This document shows, piece after piece, positions 7,078 to 15,688 of a DNA stretch of 23,065 bases (positions are counted from its first letter, which is position 1; the number at the start of each line of letters is the position of its first letter). Source of the DNA: Fusobacteriaceae bacterium (GTDB taxonomy: Bacteria; Fusobacteriota; Fusobacteriia; Fusobacteriales; Fusobacteriaceae); the NCBI GenBank assembly GCA_016938425.1, contig JAFGUR010000030.1:1-23065 (forward strand). The letters are read 5' to 3'. The translations under genes and the position numbers were made by a program. The notes beneath the pieces are model-generated. The model did no database searches, was not told the DNA's origin, and saw nothing but the letters and a program-made list of their open reading frames with translations.

Positions 7078-10000
7078 ATGAGTATTAAAGACTTTGATAC
7101 TATTAAAATCAAACTGGCTTCCCCTGAAAAAATCAGAGAGTGGTCATATGGAGAAGTAAAAAAACCTGAAACTATAAACTATAGAACATTAAATCCAGAA
7201 ACAGATGGATTATTCTGTGAAAAAATCTTTGGACCAACTAAAGATTGGGAATGTTCTTGCGGTAAATATAAAAGAATGAGATATAAAGGTTTAGTTTGTG
7301 AGAAATGTGGAGTAGAAGTAACTAAATCAAAAGTAAGAAGAGAAAGAATGGGGCATATATCTTTAGCTGCCCCAGTGTCTCATATTTGGTATTCTAAAGG
7401 AACTCCAAATAAAATGTCTTTAATTATTGGAATTTCTCCAAAAGAATTAGAATCTGTACTTTATTTTGCTAGATACATAGTTACAGAAAGTTCAGAACCT
7501 ACTGTAAAAGTTGGTAAAATTTTGACAGAGAGAGAATGCAAATTATTAAGACAACAATATGGGAATAAAATAGAAGCTTTAATGGGTGCAGAAGCAATAT
7601 TAAAACTTTTAGAACAAATTGACTTAGAAAAATTACATGCAGAATTAGAAGTTGAATTAGAAGATGTAAATTCATCACAAAAAAGAAAAAAAGTTGTAAA
7701 AAGGCTTAAAATAGTAAGAGATTTTATAAACTCTAATAATAAACCTGAATGGATGATTTTAAAAGATGTTCCAGTAATTCCAGCAGATCTTAGACCAATG
7801 GTTCAATTAGACGGTGGAAGATTTGCAACATCTGATTTAAATGATTTGTATAGAAGAGTTATTAATAGAAATAACAGACTTAAAAAATTATTAGAAATTA
7901 ATGCACCAGAAATAGTAGTAAAAAATGAAAAAAGAATGCTTCAAGAAGCAGTGGATGCTTTAATTGACAATGGTAGAAGAGGTAAACCAGTTGTTACTCA
8001 AAATAATAGAGAATTGAAATCTTTATCTGATATGTTAAAAGGAAAACAAGGAAGATTTAGACAAAACTTACTAGGGAAAAGGGTTGACTATTCAGCTAGG
8101 TCAGTTATTGTTGTAGGACCATCATTAAAAATGAATCAATGTGGAATACCTAAAAAAATGGCTTTAGAATTATATAAACCATTTATAATGAGAGAGTTAG
8201 TTGAAAGAGGAATTGCGCAAAATATTAAGTCTGCTAAGAAATTGGTAGAAGATTCAAATGATAAAGTTTGGGAAGTAATAGAAGATGTAATTCAAGATCA
8301 CCCTGTTTTATTAAATAGAGCTCCAACATTACATAGATTATCAATTCAAGCTTTTGAGCCAGTTCTTATTGAGGGGAAAGCTATCAGATTACATCCATTA
8401 GTTTGTGCTGCATTCAATGCCGATTTCGACGGAGATCAAATGGCAGTTCATTTAATGTTATCACCAGAAGCAATTATGGAAGCTAAACTTCTAATGCTTG
8501 CTCCTAATAATATAATTTCACCTTCAAATGGACAACCAATAGCAGTACCATCTCAAGATATGGTTATGGGATGCTATTATATGACGAAAGATAAAGAAGG
8601 TGCTAAAGGAGAAGGTAAGAGATTTTCTAATAAAGAGCAAGTTATAACTGCTTATCAAAATGAAATTCTTGATACACATGCTATAGTAAAAGTTAGAATT
8701 AATGATGAAATAGTTGAGACTACTCCAGGTAGAATAATGTTTAATGATATTTTACCAGAAGCAATGAGAGATTATGGAGTAACTTTTGGTAAGAATCAAT
8801 TAAGATCATTAATTGGTAAATTATATAAAAATTATGGATTTGCTATAACTTCAGAGTTAATAAATGATATTAAAAACTTTGGATATCATTATGCAACATT
8901 TGCTGGAGTAACTGTAGGAATTGAAGATTTACAAGTTCCACCAGAAAAGAAGGCGATATTAGAAGATGCAGATAATCAAGTAGCAGCAATTGAACAAGAA
9001 TATAAAGATGGAAAAATTATAAATGAAGAAAGATATAGAAGAACAGTAGCTGTTTGGTCAAAAGCAACTGATGATGTAACTAAGAAAATGATGGATAACT
9101 TGGATCAATTTAACCCAGTATACATGATGGCGAACTCTGGAGCAAGGGGATCAATTGCTCAGATAAGACAGCTTGGAGGTATGAGGGGATTAATGGCAGA
9201 TACTTCTGGAAGAATCATTGAGATACCAATTAAAGCGAACTTCCGTGAAGGATTAACAATCTTAGAATTCTTTATGTCATCACATGGAGCGAGAAAAGGA
9301 CTAGCGGATACAGCATTAAGAACAGCCGATTCAGGATATTTAACAAGAAGACTTGTAGATATTTCTCATGAAGTTATAGTTAATGAAGTAGATTGTGGAA
9401 CGCATCAAGGAATTGAAGTTGCTGACTTATTAGTTGATGGTAAAGTAATTGAAAAATTAGAAGAAAGAATAGAAGGAAGAGTTTTAGCTGAAGATTTAGT
9501 TCATAATGGTGAAGTAATCGCTGAAAGAAATGTAATGATTGGCGAAGAAATTATTGAAAAAATAAAAGAACTAAATATTCAAAAAATTAAAATTAGATCA
9601 CCATTAACATGTTCTCTTGAAAAAGGAGTTTGTCAAAAATGTTATGGAATGGATCTTGCTAATCATAAAGAAATACTTCTTGGAGAAGCAGTTGGAGTTA
9701 TTGCAGCTCAGTCAATAGGGGAACCAGGAACACAGCTTACAATGAGAACTTTCCATACAGGAGGAGTTGCTACAGCTCAAAAAGCTGTTACAAACATAAA
9801 AACAGATATTGATGGTATAGTTAAATTTAAAGAAATGAGAGTTTTAGAAAATGAAGAAACAGGTGAGAAAACAGTTGTTTCTCAATCAGCTAAAATCATT
9901 ATTAAAACTCATGAGTTTGAAATACCTTCAGGAGCTATATTACTTGTAGAAGAAGGACAAACAGTTAAGAATGGAGAAGTTTTAGTAGAGTTTGACCCTT

Positions 10001-11034
10001 ATCATATTCCTATAATTACAGAGAAAGATGGAAGAGTAGAGTACAGAGAACTTTATGTTAAAGAAAATCTTGATATAAAATATGGAGTAACTGAAAGAAT
10101 GGCAGTTAAACCTATGGAAACTGGAGATATTTCGCCTAGAATTATTATATTTGATAATTCTAATAATAAAGTTGCTGAGTACAGTATTCCTTATGGATCA
10201 TATTTAATGGTTCAAGAAGGAAGTGAAGTAAGAAAAGGAGATATTTTAGCTAAAATCCTTAAAGAAGGAGAAGGAACTAAAGATATCACTGGAGGTCTTC
10301 CAAGAGTACAAGAGTTATTTGAAGCAAGAAATCCTAAAGGAAAAGCTATGGTAACTGAAATAGCTGGAAAAGTTGAAATAACTGATAAAAAGAAAAAAGG
10401 TATGAGAGTTATCTTAATTAAAAATGAAGAAGATAATGAACTTATTAAAGAATACTTAATTCCAGTTGGAGAACATTTAGTTGTAACAGATGGAATGGTT
10501 ATAAATGCAGGAGATAAGTTAACTGATGGAGTTGTTTCTCCACATGACGTTTTATCAATTAAAGGATTGGTAGAAGCTGAACAATATATTCTTGAGTCAG
10601 TACAACAAGTGTATAGAGATCAAGGAGTTACAGTTAATGATAAACATATAGAAGTTATCGTTAAACAAATGTTTAGAAAAGTTAAAATTACTAATTCAGG
10701 AGACTCTTTATATTTAGAAGAAGAAGTTATTGATAAAAGAACTGCTGATTTAGAAAATGATGCATTAAGAGAAAAAGGTAAGAGACTTATTGAGTATACA
10801 CCAATAATTCAAGGTATCACAAAAGCAGCTGTTAATACAGAATCGTTTATTTCAGCAGCTTCATTCCAAGAAACAACAAAAGTACTTTCTAATGCTGCTA
10901 TTGAAGGTAAATCAGATAAGCTAGAAGGATTAAAAGAAAATGTTATTATTGGGAAGAAAATACCTGCAGGAACAGGATTTGGAATTTATTCAAATATTTC
11001 TCCAAAAAAAGCAACAGAATCAGTTGAAGATTAA
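7078..11034 (+). CDS. rpoC: DNA-directed RNA polymerase subunit beta'
   Basis: This 1318-residue beta' subunit carries the catalytic Mg2+ site. The N-terminal zinc finger uses C59, C61, C74 and C77 (CSCGKYKRMRYKGLVCEKCG). The clamp/rudder region RMLQEAVDALIDNGRRGKPV and the lid region GKQGRFRQNLLGKRVDYSAR follow. The absolutely conserved NADFDGDQMAVH starts at N447, with the metal-binding Asp449, Asp451 and Asp453. The trigger-loop segment GLADTALRTADSGYLTRRLV is around 741-760. A second zinc site CSLEKGVCQKCYG lies further on. GAGGAGG precedes ATG 7078. The length suggests no large insertion of the E. coli type. A terminator-like hairpin follows at 11043. Confidence 0.98.
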   Translation: MSIKDFDTIKIKLASPEKIREWSYGEVKKPETINYRTLNPETDGLFCEKIFGPTKDWECSCGKYKRMRYKGLVCEKCGVEVTKSKVRRERMGHISLAAPVSHIWYSKGTPNKMSLIIGISPKELESVLYFARYIVTESSEPTVKVGKILTERECKLLRQQYGNKIEALMGAEAILKLLEQIDLEKLHAELEVELEDVNSSQKRKKVVKRLKIVRDFINSNNKPEWMILKDVPVIPADLRPMVQLDGGRFATSDLNDLYRRVINRNNRLKKLLEINAPEIVVKNEKRMLQEAVDALIDNGRRGKPVVTQNNRELKSLSDMLKGKQGRFRQNLLGKRVDYSARSVIVVGPSLKMNQCGIPKKMALELYKPFIMRELVERGIAQNIKSAKKLVEDSNDKVWEVIEDVIQDHPVLLNRAPTLHRLSIQAFEPVLIEGKAIRLHPLVCAAFNADFDGDQMAVHLMLSPEAIMEAKLLMLAPNNIISPSNGQPIAVPSQDMVMGCYYMTKDKEGAKGEGKRFSNKEQVITAYQNEILDTHAIVKVRINDEIVETTPGRIMFNDILPEAMRDYGVTFGKNQLRSLIGKLYKNYGFAITSELINDIKNFGYHYATFAGVTVGIEDLQVPPEKKAILEDADNQVAAIEQEYKDGKIINEERYRRTVAVWSKATDDVTKKMMDNLDQFNPVYMMANSGARGSIAQIRQLGGMRGLMADTSGRIIEIPIKANFREGLTILEFFMSSHGARKGLADTALRTADSGYLTRRLVDISHEVIVNEVDCGTHQGIEVADLLVDGKVIEKLEERIEGRVLAEDLVHNGEVIAERNVMIGEEIIEKIKELNIQKIKIRSPLTCSLEKGVCQKCYGMDLANHKEILLGEAVGVIAAQSIGEPGTQLTMRTFHTGGVATAQKAVTNIKTDIDGIVKFKEMRVLENEETGEKTVVSQSAKIIIKTHEFEIPSGAILLVEEGQTVKNGEVLVEFDPYHIPIITEKDGRVEYRELYVKENLDIKYGVTERMAVKPMETGDISPRIIIFDNSNNKVAEYSIPYGSYLMVQEGSEVRKGDILAKILKEGEGTKDITGGLPRVQELFEARNPKGKAMVTEIAGKVEITDKKKKGMRVILIKNEEDNELIKEYLIPVGEHLVVTDGMVINAGDKLTDGVVSPHDVLSIKGLVEAEQYILESVQQVYRDQGVTVNDKHIEVIVKQMFRKVKITNSGDSLYLEEEVIDKRTADLENDALREKGKRLIEYTPIIQGITKAAVNTESFISAASFQETTKVLSNAAIEGKSDKLEGLKENVIIGKKIPAGTGFGIYSNISPKKATESVED

Positions 11035-11042
11035 AAAAATAG

Positions 11043-11070
11043 GTAAGGCGGCATAAGTCGCCTTACTTTT
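11043..11070 (+). terminator. Hairpin terminator after rpoC
   Basis: GTAAGGCGGC (11043-11052) pairs with GTCGCCTTAC (11057-11066) around ATAA, with one G-U pair, followed by TTTT. The stem is strong but the U-run is only four bases. No promoter is visible in the 30 bases before yicC, so the downstream genes probably depend on read-through and this hairpin would set the ratio. Confidence 0.8.
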
Positions 11071-11100
11071 AAAATAATTTTGCCTTTAAAGGAGGAAGTC

Positions 11101-11979
11101 ATGAGAAGTATGACAGGTTATGCTAGTTGCACCTTTGAAAATGATATTTTTAAATTATCAATTGAGATGAAAAGTGTTAATAATAAAAATTTGAATATAA
11201 GAGTAAAAATACCTTATATTTTGAATTTTCTTGAAAATTCTATTAAATCTCAAATTTCTCAAAAAATAAATAGAGGAACTATAGATATTAGAATAGATTT
11301 TGAAGATAAGAGAGAGGTAGAAGGACTTTTTTCTTATGATATTAATGTAGCAAAAGCATATATGAACCTTTTAAATAATTTAGAAAATGAATTTGGGCAA
11401 AAATTTGAAAATAAACTTGAAAATTTAATAAAATCTGGAAATATAATTAAAAAATCTGAACTAAATTTAGATGAGGAACTTTATTCTTCTTTTATTTCTG
11501 AAAAATTAGATGAAGTAATAAGTAAGATAAATTTGATGAAATCAGAAGAGGGGTTAAGACTTTTAGAGTATTTTAAAGAAAGATTAGATATACTTTATTC
11601 TTTTGTTGTTGAAGTTAAAAGTAATAGCAAATTAGTAGTTGAAAATTACAAAATAAAATTGTTAGAGCGTTTAAACTTTATAAAAGAGGATATCAAGTTT
11701 AATGAGGAAGATGTATTGAAAGAAATATTAATTTTTGCTGATAGGTGTGATATATCAGAAGAGATATCACGGCTTGAATCTCATGTAGAAGCTTTTAAAA
11801 ATCTTATTTCTAGTGGAAAAAATGATGTTGGTAAAAAAATGGATTTTATTTTACAAGAGATTTTTAGGGAATTAAACACAACAGGAGTAAAGAGTAATTA
11901 CTATGAAATAAGTAAGCTAATTGTTGATGCAAAAAATGAGGTAGAAAAGATGAGAGAGCAAAGCATGAATATTGAATAG
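11101..11979 (+). CDS. yicC: YicC/YloC family endoribonuclease
   Basis: This 292-residue protein belongs to the YicC family, for which E. coli YicC has been reported to be an endoribonuclease that influences small-RNA turnover. The N-terminal signature MRSMTGYA and the following EMKSVNNKNLNIRVKIP are diagnostic. The C-terminal half has the family pattern KKMDFILQEIFRELNTTGVK and ends with KNEVEKMREQSMNIE. AAAGGAGG (11088-11095) sits five bases before ATG 11101, so an upstream in-frame TTG at 11080 is not the start. The ten-base gap to gmk repeats the common yicC-gmk pairing of Firmicutes. The cellular substrate here is unknown. Confidence 0.93.
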   Translation: MRSMTGYASCTFENDIFKLSIEMKSVNNKNLNIRVKIPYILNFLENSIKSQISQKINRGTIDIRIDFEDKREVEGLFSYDINVAKAYMNLLNNLENEFGQKFENKLENLIKSGNIIKKSELNLDEELYSSFISEKLDEVISKINLMKSEEGLRLLEYFKERLDILYSFVVEVKSNSKLVVENYKIKLLERLNFIKEDIKFNEEDVLKEILIFADRCDISEEISRLESHVEAFKNLISSGKNDVGKKMDFILQEIFRELNTTGVKSNYYEISKLIVDAKNEVEKMREQSMNIE

Positions 11980-11988
11980 GAGTAATTT

Positions 11989-12549
11989 ATGAACAAAGGA
12001 ATTTTATTTGTTGTTTCAGGGCCATCTGGAGCAGGAAAATCAACTGTTACAAAACTGGTTAGAGAAGAATTAGAAATACCTTTATCGATATCTGCAACAA
12101 CCAGGAAGCCTAGAATAGGTGAAGTAGATGGTAAAGATTATTATTTTTTGTCTATTGATGAATTTGAAAAGAAGATAGCGGAAGAAGGATTTTTAGAATA
12201 TGCTAATGTTCATGGGAATTATTATGGAACTTTAAAAAGTGAAGTAGAATCAAAATTAGAAAATGGATTAGATGTTATTTTAGAAATTGATGTTCAAGGT
12301 GGAGAACAAATAAAGGAAAAATTTCCCCAAGCTATTTTGATATTTTTTAAGGCACCAAATGATCAAGAATTAGAAAAAAGGCTTAGAGATAGAAACACAG
12401 ATAGTGAAGATGTTATAAAAGTTAGATTAGAGAATTCCTTAAAAGAGCTTGAATATGAAAAATTTTATGACTTAGTAATTATTAATGATGAAATTATTAA
12501 TGCTGTAAATAATTTAAAAAATATCATTAACAAGAAAGGAAGATTATAA
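11989..12549 (+). CDS. gmk: Guanylate kinase
   Basis: This 186-residue soluble enzyme phosphorylates GMP to GDP with ATP, an essential step in GTP, dGTP and (p)ppGpp supply. The P-loop GPSGAGKS is at residues 11-18. The GMP-binding segment SATTRKPRIGEVDGKDYYF runs from 35 to 53 and includes the family-typical Ser, Arg39, Arg42 and Tyr52 pattern. DVILEIDVQGGEQIK holds the Walker B-like strand, and RLRDRNTD is part of the lid. Length is normal. The ribosome binding site is AGGAG, seven bases before ATG 11989. Its stop TAA shares one base with the rpoZ start (TAATG), so the two are translationally coupled. Confidence 0.97.
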   Translation: MNKGILFVVSGPSGAGKSTVTKLVREELEIPLSISATTRKPRIGEVDGKDYYFLSIDEFEKKIAEEGFLEYANVHGNYYGTLKSEVESKLENGLDVILEIDVQGGEQIKEKFPQAILIFFKAPNDQELEKRLRDRNTDSEDVIKVRLENSLKELEYEKFYDLVIINDEIINAVNNLKNIINKKGRL

Positions 12550-12746
12550 TGAGAGAAAAAGTATTATTTGATGATGTACTAAAAAAAATTCCAAATAAAT
12601 ATGAGTTAACTATTGTTACAGGAAAAAGAGTTAGAGAACTTTCAAAAGGAGAAGAACCTTTAGTGAGAATGAAGGGAAAAACAACTTTAGTCCAAGTTGC
12701 TCTAAAAGAAGTTTTAGAAGGAAAAATAGTAAGTGAAAAAAAGTAG
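12549..12746 (+). CDS. rpoZ: DNA-directed RNA polymerase subunit omega
   Basis: This 65-residue small subunit helps fold and latch beta' and takes part in ppGpp binding in some bacteria. The family pattern is visible in VLKKIPNKYELTIVTGKRVRELSKG (about residues 11-35, quoted in part), then VQVALKEVLEGKI near the end. It is shorter than the roughly 90-residue E. coli protein, as in many low-GC bacteria. The gmk-rpoZ pairing is widely conserved. No separate ribosome binding site is needed because ATG 12549 overlaps the gmk stop. The last codons overlap the start of the following lipoprotein gene by 14 bases. Confidence 0.93.
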   Translation: MREKVLFDDVLKKIPNKYELTIVTGKRVRELSKGEEPLVRMKGKTTLVQVALKEVLEGKIVSEKK

Positions 12747-13731
12747 TAAGATTTTAATCTTACTAATTTTTTTATTTGGACTAATTTCTTGTAGTAAAAA
12801 TAGTTTAGTTAAGTATGAAGAAGAAAAATTTTTATTTGGAACAAGTGTAAAAATAGTTATTTATGGTAAAAATAAAAAAGATTTGGAAAATCTGGTAAAA
12901 GATACATTTAATTATATGAGTGAAATTGAAAATAAATATAATAGCCGATATAAAGAGAGTATAATCTATAAACTTAATCAAAATCCTACACAATTTATAG
13001 AAATGGACAATACTTTAAAAGATATGTTAGAAGAAAGTATAAAAATTTCAGAAATAACAAATGGAAAATATGATATAACAATTGGTCCTATTCTTGATTT
13101 ATGGGGATTTAATGACTTGAGTCGAACTACTTTACCAACTGAAGAAGAGATTAGTGAGAAATTGAAGTTAGTAAATTATAGAGATATTCAAATAGAGAAT
13201 AATAAAGTTAGACTTAAAAAAATAGGAGAAAGAATAGATACTGGTTCTTTTTTGAAGGGATATGCAATAAAAAAAGGTAAAGATTATTTAGTTAGTAAAA
13301 AAGTGAAAAATGCTATGATAACAGCTATTTCGAGTATAGAAACAATAGGTCAAAAACCTGAAAATAAGCCATTTAAAATAGGAATTCAAAATCCTAAGAA
13401 AATAGGGGAACTTCTTTATACTATTGACTTAAATGGGAAGGCTTTAGGCGTATCAGGTGATTATCAAACAATAATTGAGCTTGAAGGAAATAAATATCAC
13501 CATTTAATAGATGCTACAACAGGAAGACAATCGAATTATAACTCTTTGGTTTTAGTATTAGGAGAAAATAGTTATAAAACAGATTTATATTCTACAGGAC
13601 TTTTTATGATGAAAGCGGAGGACATATTAAAATATATAAAGAATGACAAAACAATAGATGTTTTTATAGTAGATAAAAATGGTAAAGAATATTTTAGTGA
13701 AGGCATAAAAAAATATATGGAAAAAATTTAA
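12733..13731 (+). CDS. apbE: ApbE-like FAD:protein FMN transferase, lipoprotein
   Basis: Members of this family move FMN from FAD onto a Ser/Thr of target proteins such as the Rnf and Nqr subunits, outside the cytoplasmic membrane. The 332-residue product starts with a lipoprotein signal, MKKSSKILILLIFLFGLISC, with lipidation expected at Cys20. Family segments follow: DITIGPILDLWGF (114-126), IDTGSFLKGYAIKKG (168-182), HHLIDATTGR (256-265) and TDLYSTGLFMM (283-293). Length is normal. The start is GTG 12733, inside the rpoZ 3' end, with AGAAGG 11 bases upstream, so initiation may be weak or coupled. The target flavoprotein is not in the window; Rnf is a plausible guess in an anaerobe. The chemistry is inferred from the family. 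Confidence 0.88.
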   Translation: MKKSSKILILLIFLFGLISCSKNSLVKYEEEKFLFGTSVKIVIYGKNKKDLENLVKDTFNYMSEIENKYNSRYKESIIYKLNQNPTQFIEMDNTLKDMLEESIKISEITNGKYDITIGPILDLWGFNDLSRTTLPTEEEISEKLKLVNYRDIQIENNKVRLKKIGERIDTGSFLKGYAIKKGKDYLVSKKVKNAMITAISSIETIGQKPENKPFKIGIQNPKKIGELLYTIDLNGKALGVSGDYQTIIELEGNKYHHLIDATTGRQSNYNSLVLVLGENSYKTDLYSTGLFMMKAEDILKYIKNDKTIDVFIVDKNGKEYFSEGIKKYMEKI

Positions 13732-13753
13732 TAAGTATTGTGGATTGATTTTT

Positions 13754-13793
13754 AAAGTATGTCCAATAAAAAATATTTATACTTTTAGTTTAT
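13754..13793 (+). terminator. Weak candidate terminator after apbE
   Basis: AAAGTAT (13754-13760) pairs with ATACTTT (13779-13785) over an 18-base loop and is followed by TTAGTTTAT. The stem is short and AT-rich, so this is only a possible end for the yicC-gmk-rpoZ-apbE transcript. It lies just upstream of the dnaG promoter. Confidence 0.3.
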
Positions 13794-13796
13794 TTC

Positions 13797-13825
13797 TTGA
13801 ATAATTGTCGAAAATGTAATATAAT
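13797..13825 (+). promoter_or_regulatory. Sigma70-type promoter for dnaG-rpoD
   Basis: TTGAAT (13797-13802) and a perfect TATAAT (13820-13825) are separated by exactly 17 bases. Transcription would start near 13832, leaving a leader of roughly 36 bases before the dnaG ATG. It is the only strong promoter-like sequence between apbE and dnaG. Confidence 0.8.
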
Positions 13826-13867
13826 GTAGAATAGGTGTCTATACTATATTTTTGATTTGGAGTAGCA

Positions 13868-15688
13868 ATGAAAGTAAGAGAAGATGATATTGAAAAATTA
13901 TTAAATAGCTTGAAAATAGTTGATGTTGTAAGCGAAGTTGTTGAGCTTAAAAAAAGTGGTGCTAATTATAAAGGATTATGCCCATTTCATAGTGATACAA
14001 GTCCATCTTTTACTGTTAGTCCTCAAAAAAACATAGCAAAATGCTTCTCTTGTGGTGCAGGTGGAAATCCAATTTCTTTTTACTCACAGTATCACAAAAT
14101 AGGATTTACTGAGGCTTGTGTGGAACTTTCTAAAAAATATAATATTGACATACATTATGATAAAAAAAACAATAATCAAGAAGAAAAAGAATTTGAAAAG
14201 CTTTATAAATTAATGGAAGAAGCAAGGGATTATTTTTCTAATAATATTTTTGATAACCAAGGTAAAGAGGCTTTTGAATATTTAAGTAATAGAGGATTAA
14301 CAGCACAGTTTATTAAAGAAAACTATATTGGATTCTCTTATAATTCATGGGATAAACTTTTAAATGATTTTACTCAAAAGGGTTATACTCTTGAAGATTT
14401 GTTAAATGTAGGTTTAATAAAAAAAGGAGATAAAGGTTATTACGATACTTTTAGAAACAGAATAATGTTTCCAATAACTAATGCAAGCGGTAAAACTATT
14501 GCTTTTGGAGGAAGGACATTAGAAGATAGAAAAGATATTGCTAAATATCTTAATTCATCTGATACAGTTTTATTTAATAAAAGAAAAAATCTATATGGAT
14601 TTAAAGAAAAAGGAACTTTTATACGGAAAAAAAATTATTCTATTTTGATGGAAGGGTATATGGATGTATTAAAAGCTCATAGTTTTGGGTTTGATACAGC
14701 AATAGCGTCTTTGGGGACTGCTTTTACTTCAGAGCAAGGAGAACTTTTAAAAAGATATAGTTCCAATGTAATTATAGCTTATGATATGGATGATGCTGGA
14801 CAAAAAGCAGTTGAAAGAACAGGTTTAATACTAAAAGAACATGGTTTTAATATTAGGGTTATACATTTTGAAGATGCAAAAGATCCTGATGAATATTTGA
14901 ATAAATTTGGAAAAGATAAATTTCTAGAAAGAGTAAAAGAATCTAAGGAAATATTTGATTTCTTACTTGAGTATTATTCAAGAGAGTATGATTTATCAAA
15001 TTTAATAGGAAAACAAAATTTTGTTTTAGCTTTTAAACCATTTTTTAGTGTATTAGAAAAAGATATTGAAAAAGCTTTGTATTTAGGGAAATTGGCAGGA
15101 AACTTAGATATAGATAAAAGTTTTTTAGAAAAAGAATTAATTGAAAATAATAAAAAAGAAAAAAATAAATATAATTCTTTTGATGAGAATAAAATAGTTA
15201 TTTTTGAAAAGAAATCTAATAATTTTCAAATAAACTCTTTAGAAGAGGAAAGCTTGAAGCTTAGTCTTGTTTCGAAAGAATTTCTAGATTTTTTTGCAGA
15301 AAAAGATATTGAAAGTTCTTTTGTAAAGAAAATAATTAAAATTTTAAAAGATGAAAGTATGCTTAAGAGTCATAATTATGCCACAAGTATAATGGAGAAT
15401 TCGTCATTAGATGAAGATGAAAAAGAATTAGTACTTATATATTTAACTAGTTCAATGACTTTAGAGGAAAGAAAAAAAGAAGAATTAAACAATCACCTTT
15501 TTAAGGATTGGTTTAGACTAGAAATAGAAAATTCAATGAATTATGCAAAAGAAGTGAAAAACCCAATGTTTCATTATAAGCTTAAGTTAATGTTAGAAAA
15601 ATTAAAAAATGAAAATGAGTTTGTAAAAAATTTATATATAGATTTTAAAAATTTGGTTAAGGAGGAAGCAAATGAAAGAGTTTATTAA
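13868..15688 (+). CDS. dnaG: DNA primase
   Basis: This 606-residue primase makes RNA primers for replication with the DnaB helicase. The CHC2 zinc domain uses C38, H41, C59 and C62 (CPFHSDTSPSF, then CFSCGAGGNP). The catalytic TOPRIM core has MEGYMDVL with Glu262, and AYDMDDAGQ with Asp306 and Asp308. KDPDEYL follows at 338-344. The C-terminal 170 residues are the variable helicase-interacting part, rich in Lys and Glu. Start ATG 13868 is preceded by TTTGGAGT. The last 17 bases overlap rpoD, and the rpoD ribosome binding site (AAGGAGG) lies inside dnaG, so the two are coupled as in the bacterial macromolecular synthesis operon (without rpsU here). Confidence 0.97.
   Translation: MKVREDDIEKLLNSLKIVDVVSEVVELKKSGANYKGLCPFHSDTSPSFTVSPQKNIAKCFSCGAGGNPISFYSQYHKIGFTEACVELSKKYNIDIHYDKKNNNQEEKEFEKLYKLMEEARDYFSNNIFDNQGKEAFEYLSNRGLTAQFIKENYIGFSYNSWDKLLNDFTQKGYTLEDLLNVGLIKKGDKGYYDTFRNRIMFPITNASGKTIAFGGRTLEDRKDIAKYLNSSDTVLFNKRKNLYGFKEKGTFIRKKNYSILMEGYMDVLKAHSFGFDTAIASLGTAFTSEQGELLKRYSSNVIIAYDMDDAGQKAVERTGLILKEHGFNIRVIHFEDAKDPDEYLNKFGKDKFLERVKESKEIFDFLLEYYSREYDLSNLIGKQNFVLAFKPFFSVLEKDIEKALYLGKLAGNLDIDKSFLEKELIENNKKEKNKYNSFDENKIVIFEKKSNNFQINSLEEESLKLSLVSKEFLDFFAEKDIESSFVKKIIKILKDESMLKSHNYATSIMENSSLDEDEKELVLIYLTSSMTLEERKKEELNNHLFKDWFRLEIENSMNYAKEVKNPMFHYKLKLMLEKLKNENEFVKNLYIDFKNLVKEEANERVY

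Noticed and set aside
11080..11100. TTG 11080 as the yicC start
   Set aside because: The extra seven residues are encoded by the ribosome binding site itself. ATG 11101 gives the canonical MRSMTGYA start.
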